Shown piece after piece: positions 27,122-37,159 of a DNA stretch of 64,000 bases. The position numbers and the translations under genes are program-made. Origin of the DNA: Opitutales bacterium. Lineage in GTDB: Bacteria > Verrucomicrobiota > Verrucomicrobiia > Opitutales > Opitutaceae. Position 1 is the stretch's first letter, and every line of letters begins with the position of its first letter. The notes beneath the pieces are model-generated. The model worked only from the letters and a program-made list of their open reading frames with translations, was not told the origin of the DNA and did not search any database. Location: positions 1 through 64,000 of the forward strand of contig JABITN010000167.1 in assembly GCA_018700525.1 (NCBI GenBank), given 5' to 3'.

Positions 27122-29608
27122 TCAAGGGCTCGCGAAAGTTTCGCTCAAAACGATCAAGCGAACTAAATCCCGAAAACCATCGCCTGTTTCTTCCATCGAT
27201 TCGAGAATTCGATCGATTTCCGTTCGATCCATAATCTCAATACGACGCCCTAAAGCATAGGACAGCATCTTCTTGGTCAACGCCCTTGAAAAGATGTCTT
27301 TCTTAGCCAATAATGCTTTCTTAAAGTTCACTACATCCTCGAATTGCTCTCCGCTAGGAAGCTTTCCAGACGCGTCGATTTCCGCCCGGTCGCCATACAT
27401 ATCGCGCCACTGTCCTATCGGATCGAAATTCTCCAAAGCGAAGCCCAAAGGATCTATTTTCCTGTGACACTCATTGCAGGCTTCCGCTTCCCGATGCTTG
27501 GTCAACTGCTCGCGAATCGTCGTGGTACCGCGAATATCCGGGTCCAAAGGCTCGACGTCCGGCGGTGGCGGTGGCGGTGGCGTACCTAGCAAATTCTCTA
27601 ACAACCATACTCCACGCAATACTGGCGAGGTATCCACTCCATTAGCGGTCACCGTCAAAATGCTTGCCTGCCCCAACAGTCCTCCTCGGCGAGGGTCCGT
27701 TAAAGCCACTTTTCGAAACGCAGCGCCTTCTATGCCTTCCAAGCCATAGAGCTCCGCCAAATCCTCGTTGACGAAAGTAAAATCGGCGTCCAAGAAATAA
27801 TCGACGCTGAGGTTCTCATCCAATGCGAACCGAGTGAACATCTCTGTCTCCGTCCGCATAGCATCGCCCAAATCATCCGCGTAGTACTTCTCGAATTTCC
27901 CCCGGTCTGGCGGAGCATCGCCCAAATTTCGCAATGTTAGCCAACTATCCAAAAAGCCGCTCACGAACCGATCCGATCGCTCATCCGCTAACATGCGATC
28001 CATCTGCAAAGCCAAAACTCCAGGCCGACTCAGACGATTGCGCCGTGCTAAATTAAATAATTCGCTATCCGGCTGCGATCCCCATAGAAAATAAGACAGG
28101 CGAGACGCCAAACCATAATCCGTCAACCGATCCGAATCCGAGGTCAGTTTCTCCTCTTCCAAATAAAGGAAAACAGGCGAACACAAAATCGCCTTCAATC
28201 CATCCTTCATCGCCTCGAACTCCGAGTGTCCCTGATCCAACCTCGCCGATACGACACGCATCAAACGATCCACTTCCCCCTTGCTCGCCGGACGACGATA
28301 AGCGCGGTCCGCAAATCCTTGGACAATCTTTCGCGTCTTTTTTGGGTTAAACGCCCCTGATCCGACGATCGCCTTCCATGTAACTGTCGGCCATTCTTCG
28401 TAATGCGGCCCCGTCACCTCCACTTCATGAATACGAATATGGGGAATCCCGCCGTGCTTGATCGCAAGCGCCATGTAGTCGGCCTTCAAGTCCTCCTTAG
28501 GGACAGACGGGCCAGGGTTCTTAATTACCAAATTCGAGACTTCCCTAAACGCCGGACGAATATTCATCGATCCGTTCGGGTAAATGTAACGCGGAGAAAA
28601 ACCCTTATCCAACCAGGCCTCCGCCGTATACCAATCCGGCCCGTCATCTTTCAGTGCAAAGATCCCTAAATCCGGCTCGTGGGGCTGAGGTAAGTGTAGT
28701 CCTCCATATTCCCTACTCCCCGGTATGACGTGCATCAGCATAGGTTCTGCCGGGTCGTTGATAACCTTCTTGCGATTGAATGAGTGAAACCGATTCACCG
28801 CTTCCGCTCGTGTTCGGATCGTATACATACCTCCCGCAGGCACTCCTTCCGAAAAGGCGTGCAACGGTCCGTAGGAGCCGAATCGCCGAACTGTATTCGG
28901 GCGTTCATACACATTCAAATACCGTTGCCCATGAGCGACTATATGACGCTTGTTGAGCTCTGACTGTTGTTCGAAATCACCCTTGAACGTCCAGGTTTGC
29001 GACTCCGGCTTCGTTTCGAACGGCAAGGCCTTTTCAACAATGCGATCCGCCGCTACAATGTAACGATCCAACAGATAACCGGACGTCACCAGCATATCGC
29101 CTACATTGTCCTGATGCTCTGCCAATCGCTCCCCTGGAAAGGTCTCAGTCGGATCGAACATGCTCATATCCATTTCAAAAAGATCGCTAACCGTATTGAA
29201 ATATTCGCGATGATTCAATCGCCTCAAAACAGTTTCTCCACCGGTTATCTCGCGCGTCGCATACGCATCGCTCACCGCTTGAGTCAGCCAATCGACCACT
29301 GCCTGCCGTTCGCTCGAGCTGGGCTGCGCCTCATCTTCCGGAGGCATATCGCCCAAATTCATCAGGTCCAAGATATCCTGAAAATCAATTAACGCATTGT
29401 CATCGGATATCGGATACTCCAACGAATCAAATCGACGATTGCCCTTCTGCTTCTCTTCTCCATGACATCCAATACAATACTCCTCCAAAAATGGACGTAT
29501 CCGATTATCGAATGCGATCGGATCGAAACCCACGGATCCAACATCGTTTCCATGCAACAAAAAGCAGCCCAATAGGCTACTGAAAACCAAAACGCTTTTC
29601 ACTCTCAT
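27122..29608 (-). CDS. DUF1592-family protein with planctomycete-type cytochrome c domain
   Basis: An 828-residue exported protein. After the signal peptide a single heme-binding CIGCH (C45, C48, H49) lies in the cytochrome c-like domain. It is followed by blocks matching DUF1587 (LRRLNHREYFNTVSDLF), DUF1595, DUF1592 (LASRLSYFLWGSQPDSEL…), DUF1588 (RRGGLLGQASILTVTANGVDTSPVLRG in part, then a seven-proline run) and DUF1585 at the C-terminus (LLSYALGRR-like, here KMLSYALGRRIEIMD). These proteins are abundant in Planctomycetota and Verrucomicrobiota; their biochemical role is not established. The start overlaps the stop of the DUF1552 gene by ATGA. Confidence 0.9.
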   Translation of the reverse strand: MRVKSVLVFSSLLGCFLLHGNDVGSVGFDPIAFDNRIRPFLEEYCIGCHGEEKQKGNRRFDSLEYPISDDNALIDFQDILDLMNLGDMPPEDEAQPSSSERQAVVDWLTQAVSDAYATREITGGETVLRRLNHREYFNTVSDLFEMDMSMFDPTETFPGERLAEHQDNVGDMLVTSGYLLDRYIVAADRIVEKALPFETKPESQTWTFKGDFEQQSELNKRHIVAHGQRYLNVYERPNTVRRFGSYGPLHAFSEGVPAGGMYTIRTRAEAVNRFHSFNRKKVINDPAEPMLMHVIPGSREYGGLHLPQPHEPDLGIFALKDDGPDWYTAEAWLDKGFSPRYIYPNGSMNIRPAFREVSNLVIKNPGPSVPKEDLKADYMALAIKHGGIPHIRIHEVEVTGPHYEEWPTVTWKAIVGSGAFNPKKTRKIVQGFADRAYRRPASKGEVDRLMRVVSARLDQGHSEFEAMKDGLKAILCSPVFLYLEEEKLTSDSDRLTDYGLASRLSYFLWGSQPDSELFNLARRNRLSRPGVLALQMDRMLADERSDRFVSGFLDSWLTLRNLGDAPPDRGKFEKYYADDLGDAMRTETEMFTRFALDENLSVDYFLDADFTFVNEDLAELYGLEGIEGAAFRKVALTDPRRGGLLGQASILTVTANGVDTSPVLRGVWLLENLLGTPPPPPPPDVEPLDPDIRGTTTIREQLTKHREAEACNECHRKIDPLGFALENFDPIGQWRDMYGDRAEIDASGKLPSGEQFEDVVNFKKALLAKKDIFSRALTKKMLSYALGRRIEIMDRTEIDRILESMEETGDGFRDLVRLIVLSETFASP

Positions 29609-30885
29609 GCGAGTTCCAAACCGGTGAGCGTTCCTGAACTCGTACCAAATGTTTCCGTCTCGACGCCGAATCGTTGAAGCATCGACAAATAAAGATTACA
29701 CAAAGGAACGCGCTTTATTTTTTCAGTTGGAAAGCGCTTGTGCTCGCCCAGCTTGTAACCGCCTCCTACCAATATAATCGGCAGATCCGTATTCACATGA
29801 GCATTCCCATTCCCCATTCCACTACCGAACATCACCATTGAACTATCCAGCAAGGTCCCATTCGAATCCGGTTCTCTAATCGATTTTAGTTTTTCCAGAA
29901 AACGTGCCAATTGCTGCATCTGATACAACTCGATCTTCACTAACCCCTCGATCCGATCGGCTTTCTTTCCATGATGCGACAGGGAATGATAACCCGAGCT
30001 CAATCCGAAAAACGACGTATCGAAATTCGTACCTGCCATTTCGAATGACGCCACGCGCGTCGAATCGGTTTTCAACGCAATCGCAATAAGATCGTACAAC
30101 ACCGGAATATCCTCAACCAGACTGCGATCCTCCGGTTCTCCCATTGGAGCCTTTGGCTTAGACACTTTCGCCCAACGCTTATCCAACTCGAGGTTAACTT
30201 CAACGTCCCGAACCGAAGTAAAATACTCGTCTAGCTTGTCTTTATCCTGCCCGCTCAATCGGCGCTTTAAATTCGATGCCTCATCCTTAACCGAATCAAG
30301 AATCGAGCTTCTCAGTTCGAAATTATCCGCTGCCTCTTCCTGAGCCTTCGCATCTACATTGATAAACAGCTTTCGAAACAATTCCCGCGGACCCGCAATC
30401 GGCGGTACCCGAACACCCGTTCGAGTCCAGCACATCTGGCAACCGCCATGCAAACCGTCTTCCGAACCAATCGTGAGCGACGGGAAACGCGTCTCCGCAC
30501 CCACATGCTCGGCAGCCCGTTGATCCACGCTGATGTTCCCCTCAGGCATTCCCTTCGCGTCGCCCATCTTCACTCCGCTCAAGAAAGAATGCACCGAAAA
30601 GTGCCCTCCCTTAATATCATGATCGAGATGCGAAAATACCGAAAAGTCTTTCCTGTGTTTTTCGAGAGGCGCCAATAGAGGCGTCATTTGATAATTCGCT
30701 CCGGCCTCCTTCGGGAAAAAGCGTTTCGGGTACATGCCAAATGAATTCCCGATGCACACCATTCGCGTTGGCGGACGAACACCCGATGCCTTTATAGCGC
30801 CTGCAGGCAATGATGCCGAAACCGACTCCAAAGCAGGCAAAGCCAGAGTGGCAAAAGAAGACTTTAAGAAAACGCGTCTGTTCAT
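29605..30885 (-). CDS. DUF1552-family exported protein
   Basis: A 426-residue protein with a twin-arginine-like N-terminus (MNRRVFLKSSFATLALPALE). Body segments such as FGMYPKRFFPKEAG, FSVFSHLDHDIKGGHFSVHSFLSGV and VMFGSGMGNGNAHVNTDLPIILVGGG are characteristic of DUF1552, which is related to the DUF1501/sulfatase-like fold group. It is the first gene of the pair with the DUF1592/cytochrome protein, an arrangement conserved in the phylum. Function unknown; a joint exported redox or ester-cleaving role is speculation. Confidence 0.9.
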   Translation of the reverse strand: MNRRVFLKSSFATLALPALESVSASLPAGAIKASGVRPPTRMVCIGNSFGMYPKRFFPKEAGANYQMTPLLAPLEKHRKDFSVFSHLDHDIKGGHFSVHSFLSGVKMGDAKGMPEGNISVDQRAAEHVGAETRFPSLTIGSEDGLHGGCQMCWTRTGVRVPPIAGPRELFRKLFINVDAKAQEEAADNFELRSSILDSVKDEASNLKRRLSGQDKDKLDEYFTSVRDVEVNLELDKRWAKVSKPKAPMGEPEDRSLVEDIPVLYDLIAIALKTDSTRVASFEMAGTNFDTSFFGLSSGYHSLSHHGKKADRIEGLVKIELYQMQQLARFLEKLKSIREPDSNGTLLDSSMVMFGSGMGNGNAHVNTDLPIILVGGGYKLGEHKRFPTEKIKRVPLCNLYLSMLQRFGVETETFGTSSGTLTGLELA

Positions 30886-31011
30886 ATCAGTTAGCCGGGG
30901 TAATCTACTGGGGATAAATCAGCGATCCCCGTCTCATTTACTATACATTCCCTAAAATCGGACAATTTTCAAGCCAGCCCCACAAACCCTCCCCGCGAAC
31001 AACCGCACTCA

Positions 31012-31036
31012 GAAGGAGCAACCACATCGCTCCTTC
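31012..31036 (+). terminator. Terminator-like hairpin in the leader of the symporter operon
   Basis: An 8-bp stem GAAGGAGC / GCTCCTTC with a 9-nt loop is followed by CTTTT. It lies about 85 bp upstream of the DUF4212 start, with no plus-strand gene before it. It could be an attenuator or end a small transcript. Confidence 0.4.
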
Positions 31037-31121
31037 CTTTTATCCAACAGCAACTTCCTGTCTTGCCTTGAGGAAACGATTGGCTAACAAGACCTCTTTC
31101 CACCTTCTCTTATTACTCACT

Positions 31122-31388
31122 ATGAAACTTGATCACCCCCGAGCGCATCGTAGCGCCTGCTTGAAAATCACCCTCATCCTTCTCCTCGTTTGGTTCGTCG
31201 TCAGTTGTTGCGGCGGCATATTCTTCCGGGATTGGCTCGACGCCAATATGCCTTCGATAGGAAGCGCTCCTTTCGGATTTTGGATCGCGCAGCAAGGCTC
31301 GATCATCAGCTTCGTACTGATTCTGATCGTTTACGCAGTCCTCATGAATCGCTTGGACAACAAGCACGGCTACACCGAAGAAAACTAG
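31122..31388 (+). CDS. DUF4212 small subunit of a sodium:solute symporter
   Basis: An 88-residue protein with two membrane helices (residues about 17-37 LILLLVWFVVSCCGGIFF and 51-72 FWIAQQGSIISFVLILIVYAVL). Its N-terminal residues and the W-F-R-D turn match DUF4212, which occurs next to VC_2705-type sodium:solute symporters as a putative small subunit. The ATG chosen is internal to a longer open frame and gives the normal family length. The large subunit starts 9 bp after its stop. Confidence 0.9.
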   Translation: MKLDHPRAHRSACLKITLILLLVWFVVSCCGGIFFRDWLDANMPSIGSAPFGFWIAQQGSIISFVLILIVYAVLMNRLDNKHGYTEEN

Positions 31389-31397
31389 GAATACGAC

Positions 31398-33230
31398 ATG
31401 ACTCAAGGACTCCTCAACGGCATTTTCATCGGCCTCACTTTCGCCATCTACATCACTATCGCGATTCGTTCGCGAGCGGGCTCGACCAAAGAATACTACA
31501 CGGCAGGCGGCGGCGTTTCTCCAATCGCCAACGGCATGGCAACCGCAGCCGACTGGATGTCAGCAGCGACATTCATCTCCATGGCGGGGACTGTCGCTAT
31601 CAGCGGCTACGATGCCTCTCGATTCCTGATGGGTTGGACCGGCGGTTTCGTGCTTCTTACGGTTCTAATGGTTCCGTACCTTCGAAAATTCAACAAAGCC
31701 ACCGTTCCTGATTTCGTTGGCGACCGCTATTATTCCCGCGTCGCGCGAGGCGTGGCAGTGATCTGCGCGATCTTCATTTGCATGACCTATATTATGGGGC
31801 AAATGCGCGGAGTCGGAGTGGTCTTCTCACAACTCTTCGGGATCGGCGTTCCTGCCGGAGTGTTGACGGGCGCAGCCATCGTTTTCTTTTATGCAGGTCT
31901 AGGCGGCATGAAAGGGATTACCTATACGCAAGTCGCTCAATATTGCGTTATGGCATTCGCATATACGATTCCCGCTATATTTATCGCGATGGCAATGACC
32001 GGCAATGTTATTCCTCAGTTGGGACTCATCGGCAACTATACGGTCGGCGGCGAAAGCGTTCCATTTCTGCAAAAGCTCAACAACATCAATACCGAACTCG
32101 GATTCCAGGAATACACTTCGGGCAAGATGTCCACGATTAACATGTTTTGCATAACCGCCGCTCTAATGTGCGGAACCGCAGGACTGCCCCACGTTATCGT
32201 TCGATTCTTCACGGTCAAAAATGTGAAATCCGTTCGCAAGTCAGCTTGCTGGACGCTCGGATTCATCGCCGTCATCTACCTTACCGCTCCGACCATCGGA
32301 GCGTTTTCCCGAGTCAACCTGATCGAAAAGCTCCACAACACCAGCTACGCTGAAGCACCTGACTGGTTCAAGGCATTCGAAAACACCGGTCAAATGGCCT
32401 GGGTTGATAAAAACGGCGACGGAGCCATCCAGTATTTCGGAGCCGGCAAATCCGACATGGGCACCAATTCCGTTTTCCAAGGCAAGGGTCCCACCTACCC
32501 CGCATACGATGCTCCCGAAAACCAACGCATAGGCTCACAAGGACAACGATTGCTAGCCAACAAGGCCGACGACTCCAATCCGAACGAACTCTATTTCGGC
32601 AACGACATCATGGTCATGGCCAATCCATATATGGCCGGTCTGCCAATGTGGGTCATCGCATTGCTCATGGCCGGTTGCATCGCCGCGGCGCTCTCAACGG
32701 CGGCAGGGCTCCTGCTCGTGCTCTCGACTTCGATCTCTCACGATTTGATGAAGAAGATCGTTAACCCCAAACTCACCGATAAGGAAGAGGTTAAATACGC
32801 ACGGATGGCTTCCTTCGCCGCGCTCGTGGTCGCCGCCTACTTCGGGATCAACCCGCCATCTGCATTCATCGCGAAAACCGTCGCGTTCGCATTCGGCCTG
32901 GCAGCATCGTCTTTCTTTCCAACATTACTAATGGGAATCTTCTCAAAGCGGGTAAACCGCGAGGGGGGCATAGCCGGAATGTTCTGCGGCATCGCCTTCA
33001 CTAGCGGTTATATCGTCTATTTCCAATTCCTCGGAGGCACTACTGATCAGCTATTGTTCGGAATCACTCCAGAAGGGATTGGCTTCGTAGGAATGTTGAT
33101 CAACTTCGCTGTAGCGTTCTCGGTCAGCGCTTTCACCTCTCCCCCTCCCAAACACGTTCAGGAAATGGTTGAAAACATCCATATTCCTACCGGAGCGGGC
33201 GAAGCAGAAACGCACGATTTCGAAATCTAA
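31398..33230 (+). CDS. Sodium:solute symporter, VC_2705 subfamily (large subunit)
   Basis: A 610-residue inner-membrane symporter of the SSS family. It begins directly with a helix ([16 protein letters not shown]) and has SSS motifs including [30 protein letters not shown] in part, [15 protein letters not shown] and [17 protein letters not shown] soluble loop at about 335-400 contains [11 protein letters not shown], an EF-hand-like insertion seen in this subfamily. Members are related to acetate/pyruvate symporter ActP. It is translationally close to DUF4212, so the two probably form one transporter; substrate likely a small organic acid, by homology only. Confidence 0.92.
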   Translation: MTQGLLNGIFIGLTFAIYITIAIRSRAGSTKEYYTAGGGVSPIANGMATAADWMSAATFISMAGTVAISGYDASRFLMGWTGGFVLLTVLMVPYLRKFNKATVPDFVGDRYYSRVARGVAVICAIFICMTYIMGQMRGVGVVFSQLFGIGVPAGVLTGAAIVFFYAGLGGMKGITYTQVAQYCVMAFAYTIPAIFIAMAMTGNVIPQLGLIGNYTVGGESVPFLQKLNNINTELGFQEYTSGKMSTINMFCITAALMCGTAGLPHVIVRFFTVKNVKSVRKSACWTLGFIAVIYLTAPTIGAFSRVNLIEKLHNTSYAEAPDWFKAFENTGQMAWVDKNGDGAIQYFGAGKSDMGTNSVFQGKGPTYPAYDAPENQRIGSQGQRLLANKADDSNPNELYFGNDIMVMANPYMAGLPMWVIALLMAGCIAAALSTAAGLLLVLSTSISHDLMKKIVNPKLTDKEEVKYARMASFAALVVAAYFGINPPSAFIAKTVAFAFGLAASSFFPTLLMGIFSKRVNREGGIAGMFCGIAFTSGYIVYFQFLGGTTDQLLFGITPEGIGFVGMLINFAVAFSVSAFTSPPPKHVQEMVENIHIPTGAGEAETHDFEI

Positions 33231-33284
33231 TTCTCCTATAAAGAATTGTTGGCATTCGCAAAGCAGGTCCTATCCTGAACCGCA

Positions 33285-34700
33285 ATGCCTCCCCCCGATT
33301 CCGAAAAGCTACCTCGTTTAAGTATAGCCTTAATCCCCGTCTACGCGCTCATCGCGTTGCTCTACGGAGCTATTCGCTATCTGGATGCGTCGCCTCATAT
33401 CCCGATCATACTCGCATGCTCCGCGGCGGGATTAATAGCTCTTTACCTCGGTTACACCTGGAAACATCTCTTAGATTCGATCGTCAAAAGTATCAGTATC
33501 GCCCTGCCATCCATTCTAATACTCTTGGCGATCGGAATCCTTATCGGCGTTTGGGTCGCCAGCGGCATCGTACCCTTGATGATCGACTACGGGCTCAAAT
33601 TGCTTTCGCCGACTTACTTCCTTGTCGCATCCTGCCTAATTTGCTCAGTGGTATCCCTCGCAACCGGAAGCTCTTGGTCGACAATCGCAACTGTCGGTGT
33701 CGCGCTCATTGGGGCCGCGCAAGGACTTGATATTTCACTGCCCATGGTAGCCGGGGCAATCGTTTCGGGTTCATATTTCGGCGACAAGCTCTCTCCGCTA
33801 TCAGAGACTACCAACCTCGCCCCGGCTGTCGCGGGCTCCGAACTCTTCGAGCATATAAAACACATGCTCTACACAACCATCCCGAGTATGCTCATAGCAC
33901 TCACCCTCTATCTCGTGCTCGGACTTTACTACAACGCAAATGGAACCGACATCGAAAAAGTTCACGCCCTCAGCGCATCGCTTCACGAACAATTCAATCT
34001 AACTCCCCTGCTGCTGCTCGCACCGATTTCCATTCTTGTCCTAATAGCTTTCAAAATTCCCGCACTCCCAGCGATCCTAGCAGGGGCCCTCTTCGGAGGA
34101 ATCTTTGGAATGTGGATACAAGAAATAACCATAGGAGAGATGCTCACTGCGATGCAATATGGATACGTAAGCGAAACCGGAAACGCTCAAACAGACCAGC
34201 TCCTCTCTCGTGGCGGCATGTCCAGTATGGAGTACACGATTTCTCTCGTGCTTTGCTCAATGAGTTTCGGGGGCCTTATGGAAGGCACGGGAATGCTCAA
34301 GAGTATCGTGCAATCGCTATTGAATACCACCCACAAGACTGGTCGCATTGTCGCCTCAACGGTAGCGACCTGCATAGGAATGAACATCATAGTGCCCGAT
34401 CAATACCTTTCGATAATAATGCCAGGCCGCATGTACAAAAGCGCTTTCAAAAAAGCCAAGCTCGCCCCCAAAAATCTCTCTCGTTGCCTAGAAGACGCAG
34501 GTACGCTTACCTCGCCTCTCATCCCCTGGAACACCTGCGGAGCATGGGTTCTCGGCGCCCTGATGGTCGACCCCTTCGTCTATCTCCCATTTGCATTCCT
34601 CAACCTCATCAGCCCCATTCTATCCGTAATCTATGGATACACAGGTTGGACAATGACCCCCGAATTGAAAACGGATTCGATTGAAGAACCTGTTCAATAA
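33285..34700 (+). CDS. nhaC: Na+/H+ antiporter, NhaC family
   Basis: A 471-residue membrane protein with about 11-12 helices. NhaC features include LLAIGILIGVWVASGIVPLMIDYGL, SLATGSSWSTIATVGVAL, SGSYFGDKLSPLSETTNLAP (ion-binding Asp) and LTSPLIPWNTCGAW. It exchanges sodium for protons. It lies 54 bp after a sodium symporter gene, so it may restore the sodium gradient used by that transporter. Confidence 0.88.
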   Translation: MPPPDSEKLPRLSIALIPVYALIALLYGAIRYLDASPHIPIILACSAAGLIALYLGYTWKHLLDSIVKSISIALPSILILLAIGILIGVWVASGIVPLMIDYGLKLLSPTYFLVASCLICSVVSLATGSSWSTIATVGVALIGAAQGLDISLPMVAGAIVSGSYFGDKLSPLSETTNLAPAVAGSELFEHIKHMLYTTIPSMLIALTLYLVLGLYYNANGTDIEKVHALSASLHEQFNLTPLLLLAPISILVLIAFKIPALPAILAGALFGGIFGMWIQEITIGEMLTAMQYGYVSETGNAQTDQLLSRGGMSSMEYTISLVLCSMSFGGLMEGTGMLKSIVQSLLNTTHKTGRIVASTVATCIGMNIIVPDQYLSIIMPGRMYKSAFKKAKLAPKNLSRCLEDAGTLTSPLIPWNTCGAWVLGALMVDPFVYLPFAFLNLISPILSVIYGYTGWTMTPELKTDSIEEPVQ

Positions 34701-34800
34701 TTCCGCCCACATACAAATCACTTGGGGCTGGCTCTCGCACCAAGCAGCATAACATGGATTTTTCATTTCCATACGCGGTACACCTCTACGGCGACACACT

Positions 34801-35667
34801 CTACGAACCGCCAATCTTTTCTAACAGTACTTGGTACTGCTCAGAATCGAGAGGCTGCAATCGTCGGGATAGATTGGTCGCTATCTGCTCTCCTTCTCCG
34901 TGAAACAAAAAGATTTCGCATTTTGACCCCCTCTCGAAAAACGTTTTCAAGCTTCTCCTGAATTTCACAGTCTCAACACGACCAGCTTGGAGCTTTCCAA
35001 TATATTCAGCAACGACCTGTGATCCTGATTTTGAACCGCTTTGACGCGACAGTTCGAAACTCACTGCGACCGCAATATACGCGTCATTATAATCTTCCTC
35101 CGGCAAGAGATCGAATTGTAAATGAAGCGTATCGAATTTATCTTCAGCGTCGTCAGACGCCAATTTCGAATGATCGCGCAAACCTTCTTGGTATTCCTGA
35201 GTCTCTCGTTTCATTTCCTCGATCACATCGTAATTCAACCGAGTACGCCCACCACCAATCCTCAATTTTTCCAAAATGGCGATTTCCTGTTCAGTTCCCA
35301 TTTGATGTCGCAGCATATCAGAGATCGCTTGAGCTTCTATACGTGAAGGAAGAGTCGAGCTATACGCCATATCAAGGTTACTTATCTCTACCAACGAACT
35401 CGACACAGTAGACTGCAGTTTCAGTAGCATTGAAGAATTTTTGCTGACTTTCTTTGTACCGGTCCCTTGATCCACGAAAATGTGCCTCTTGCTCATAGTC
35501 GAAACCGGGAAATACCCTTTGCCCTGAGCCACGATCAACTCTCCTCCGATGAACATATACACAACAGGATCCCCATTGATCTCGCCGGCACTCTGAGCCC
35601 AAAACGAAACACCTCCTACACAGGATAAACCAACCGAAATGACAATCTGCAAGCGTAACCAATGCAT
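34801..35667 (-). CDS. Exported protein of unknown function
   Basis: A 288-residue protein with an N-terminal signal peptide (LQIVISVGLSCVGGVSFWAQSAG). I recognise no family. The middle part is charged and helical (EEMKRETQEYQEGLRDHSKLASDDAEDKF), the C-terminal part beta-like (AYIAVAVSFELSRQ, CEIFLFHGEGEQ). It faces the metallo-hydrolase gene across about 30 bp, so the two share a promoter region. Confidence 0.65.
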   Translation of the reverse strand: MHWLRLQIVISVGLSCVGGVSFWAQSAGEINGDPVVYMFIGGELIVAQGKGYFPVSTMSKRHIFVDQGTGTKKVSKNSSMLLKLQSTVSSSLVEISNLDMAYSSTLPSRIEAQAISDMLRHQMGTEQEIAILEKLRIGGGRTRLNYDVIEEMKRETQEYQEGLRDHSKLASDDAEDKFDTLHLQFDLLPEEDYNDAYIAVAVSFELSRQSGSKSGSQVVAEYIGKLQAGRVETVKFRRSLKTFFERGSKCEIFLFHGEGEQIATNLSRRLQPLDSEQYQVLLEKIGGS

Positions 35668-35692
35668 CTAAACGAATAATGTAGCGCAAAAC

Positions 35693-36814
35693 GTGCAAAT
35701 GTCACTTTCATTATATCGAATCAGTCAAACTCTACGCGCAATCTCGCAAGAGACCAACCATCACTTTCATAACCGTAGACTTGTCAACCGCCTCCAAATT
35801 ACAATAAGGTACTCAATCGAAAAGACACCACTGCCCCACAAATACATTCCTATAGCCATTCTCGCTATCGCCACGCTGATGCTTGGTTGCGCAGATACAG
35901 ACCCGAGCTCAAACGCTTCGTCTGCCCTCTCCAAAAGTTCCGAACCCTTCGTCGCCGTTCTTGGTATCGCTCAAGACGCAGGGTATCCGCAAGCTGGATG
36001 CGCTCTGGATTGCTGCCGAGAGGTTTGGAAGAACCCATCGCTTCGCCAACACGCAACGTGCTTGGCAATAGTCGACCCCATTAGTCATGAGCGATGGCTA
36101 CTCGAATGCACCCCAGACTTCAAAGATCAACTCAAACTCCTAAATCAACTCGATTCTAACAACTCGAAAAAAGGTATCAATGGACTCAGTGGGATCTTTC
36201 TAACCCATGCCCACATCGGGCACTACACTGGCCTCATACATCTTGGACACGAGGTTATGGGCGCCAAAGAAACGCCGGTGCACGTCATGCCGCGAATGGC
36301 TGAATTCCTCCGAACCTCGGGTCCCTGGAGTCAATTGGTTGACTATAAGAACATCGAATTGCGTATACTTGAAAATCGAAAACCCGTAAAACTCAACGAA
36401 CGAATCACGGTAACTCCGATACAGGTTCCGCATCGGGACGAATTTTCCGAAACCGTAGCCTTTCGCGTCGATGGCCCCAACCGCTCGATCCTCTTCCTGC
36501 CAGACATCGATAAATGGAACCGCTGGAACGAAAATGTCGAAACGATCGTAAAATCCGTTGATCGAGCCTACGTTGATGGAACGTTTTTCGGCGATGGTGA
36601 ATTACCCAATCGCCCAATGGACCAGATCCCACATCCATACATTGTAGAAACGATGGATCGCTTTGAATCAGCACCCCAATCTGAACGAGCGAAAATACAC
36701 TTCATCCATTTCAATCACACAAACCCCGTTCACAATCCCAATAGCGACGCCACCAAGCAAACTACCGAAGCCGGATTCAACATAGCCCGCCAGAACGATC
36801 AATTCAAACTATAG
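35693..36814 (+). CDS. PqqB-like metallo-beta-lactamase-fold hydrolase, probable lipoprotein
   Basis: The mature region matches PqqB-like MBL-fold proteins: VLGIAQDAGYPQAGCALDCC near the start, GIFLTHAHIGHYTGLIHLG, then VPHRDEFSETVAFRV and ILFLPDIDKWNRW. The metal motif reads HAHIGH, with Gly where the canonical HxHxDH has Asp. A signal segment (IPIAILAIATLMLGC) ends in a lipobox Cys, but this sits at residue 66 of the open frame, so the true start is downstream of the GTG at 35693 and probably uses an unusual codon. No PQQ genes are nearby, so a role in PQQ synthesis is unlikely; the substrate is unknown. Confidence 0.75.
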   Translation: MQMSLSLYRISQTLRAISQETNHHFHNRRLVNRLQITIRYSIEKTPLPHKYIPIAILAIATLMLGCADTDPSSNASSALSKSSEPFVAVLGIAQDAGYPQAGCALDCCREVWKNPSLRQHATCLAIVDPISHERWLLECTPDFKDQLKLLNQLDSNNSKKGINGLSGIFLTHAHIGHYTGLIHLGHEVMGAKETPVHVMPRMAEFLRTSGPWSQLVDYKNIELRILENRKPVKLNERITVTPIQVPHRDEFSETVAFRVDGPNRSILFLPDIDKWNRWNENVETIVKSVDRAYVDGTFFGDGELPNRPMDQIPHPYIVETMDRFESAPQSERAKIHFIHFNHTNPVHNPNSDATKQTTEAGFNIARQNDQFKL

Positions 36815-36900
36815 GGAAATAGTGAATACACACCCAAGGATGCGTTCAACCTCCATAATACAGTTTCGCTACCCCTTCGAAAGCTCAGCGACATAACCTC

Positions 36901-36927
36901 GTAGCTACGTAAGGAACTCGCGTAGAA
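36901..36927 (+). repeat. GTAGCTAC-family dispersed repeat (copy 1)
   Basis: GTAGCTACGTAAGGAACTCG followed by CGTAGAA, between two convergent genes in a 345-bp gap that otherwise contains only the inverted-repeat element at 37003-37083. This is a diverged member of the family described at 48675 and 50001. Confidence 0.65.
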
Positions 36928-37002
36928 ACTGAACAGATTCCTAGTCCACCATCTTAGAAGTTTCATGCATCCAGAACGTTGAAGAAAACTTTGGAAAGGT
37001 AA

Positions 37003-37083
37003 AAACCACTGAGGACACTGATTTACACTAATATCATTTTAAAAAGCCTAGTCATCAGTGTAATTCAGTGCCCTCAGTGGTTT
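37003..37083. repeat. Palindromic ~80-bp element (copy 1)
   Basis: Arms of 27 bp (37003-37029 and 37057-37083) are inverted copies with only two mismatches; the outer ends read AAACCACTGAGGACACTGA and TCAGTGCCCTCAGTGGTTT. The 27-bp centre includes AGCCTAGTCAT. A second copy with a related centre lies at 62695-62764. The element sits 77 bp from the stop of the peptidase E-like gene. Confidence 0.85.
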
Positions 37084-37159
37084 AATAAAATCGAAGCTTT
37101 GGTTTTCAGCCGGTCGTTCAATTCTTCGATGAGTATTAACCATATTTATAGGGCGATGC

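Noticed and set aside
27560-27590. Seven-proline run in the DUF1592 protein as an expression signal
   Set aside because: A proline-rich stretch at this place is usual in the DUF1588 region of such proteins, so it is not specific to this gene.
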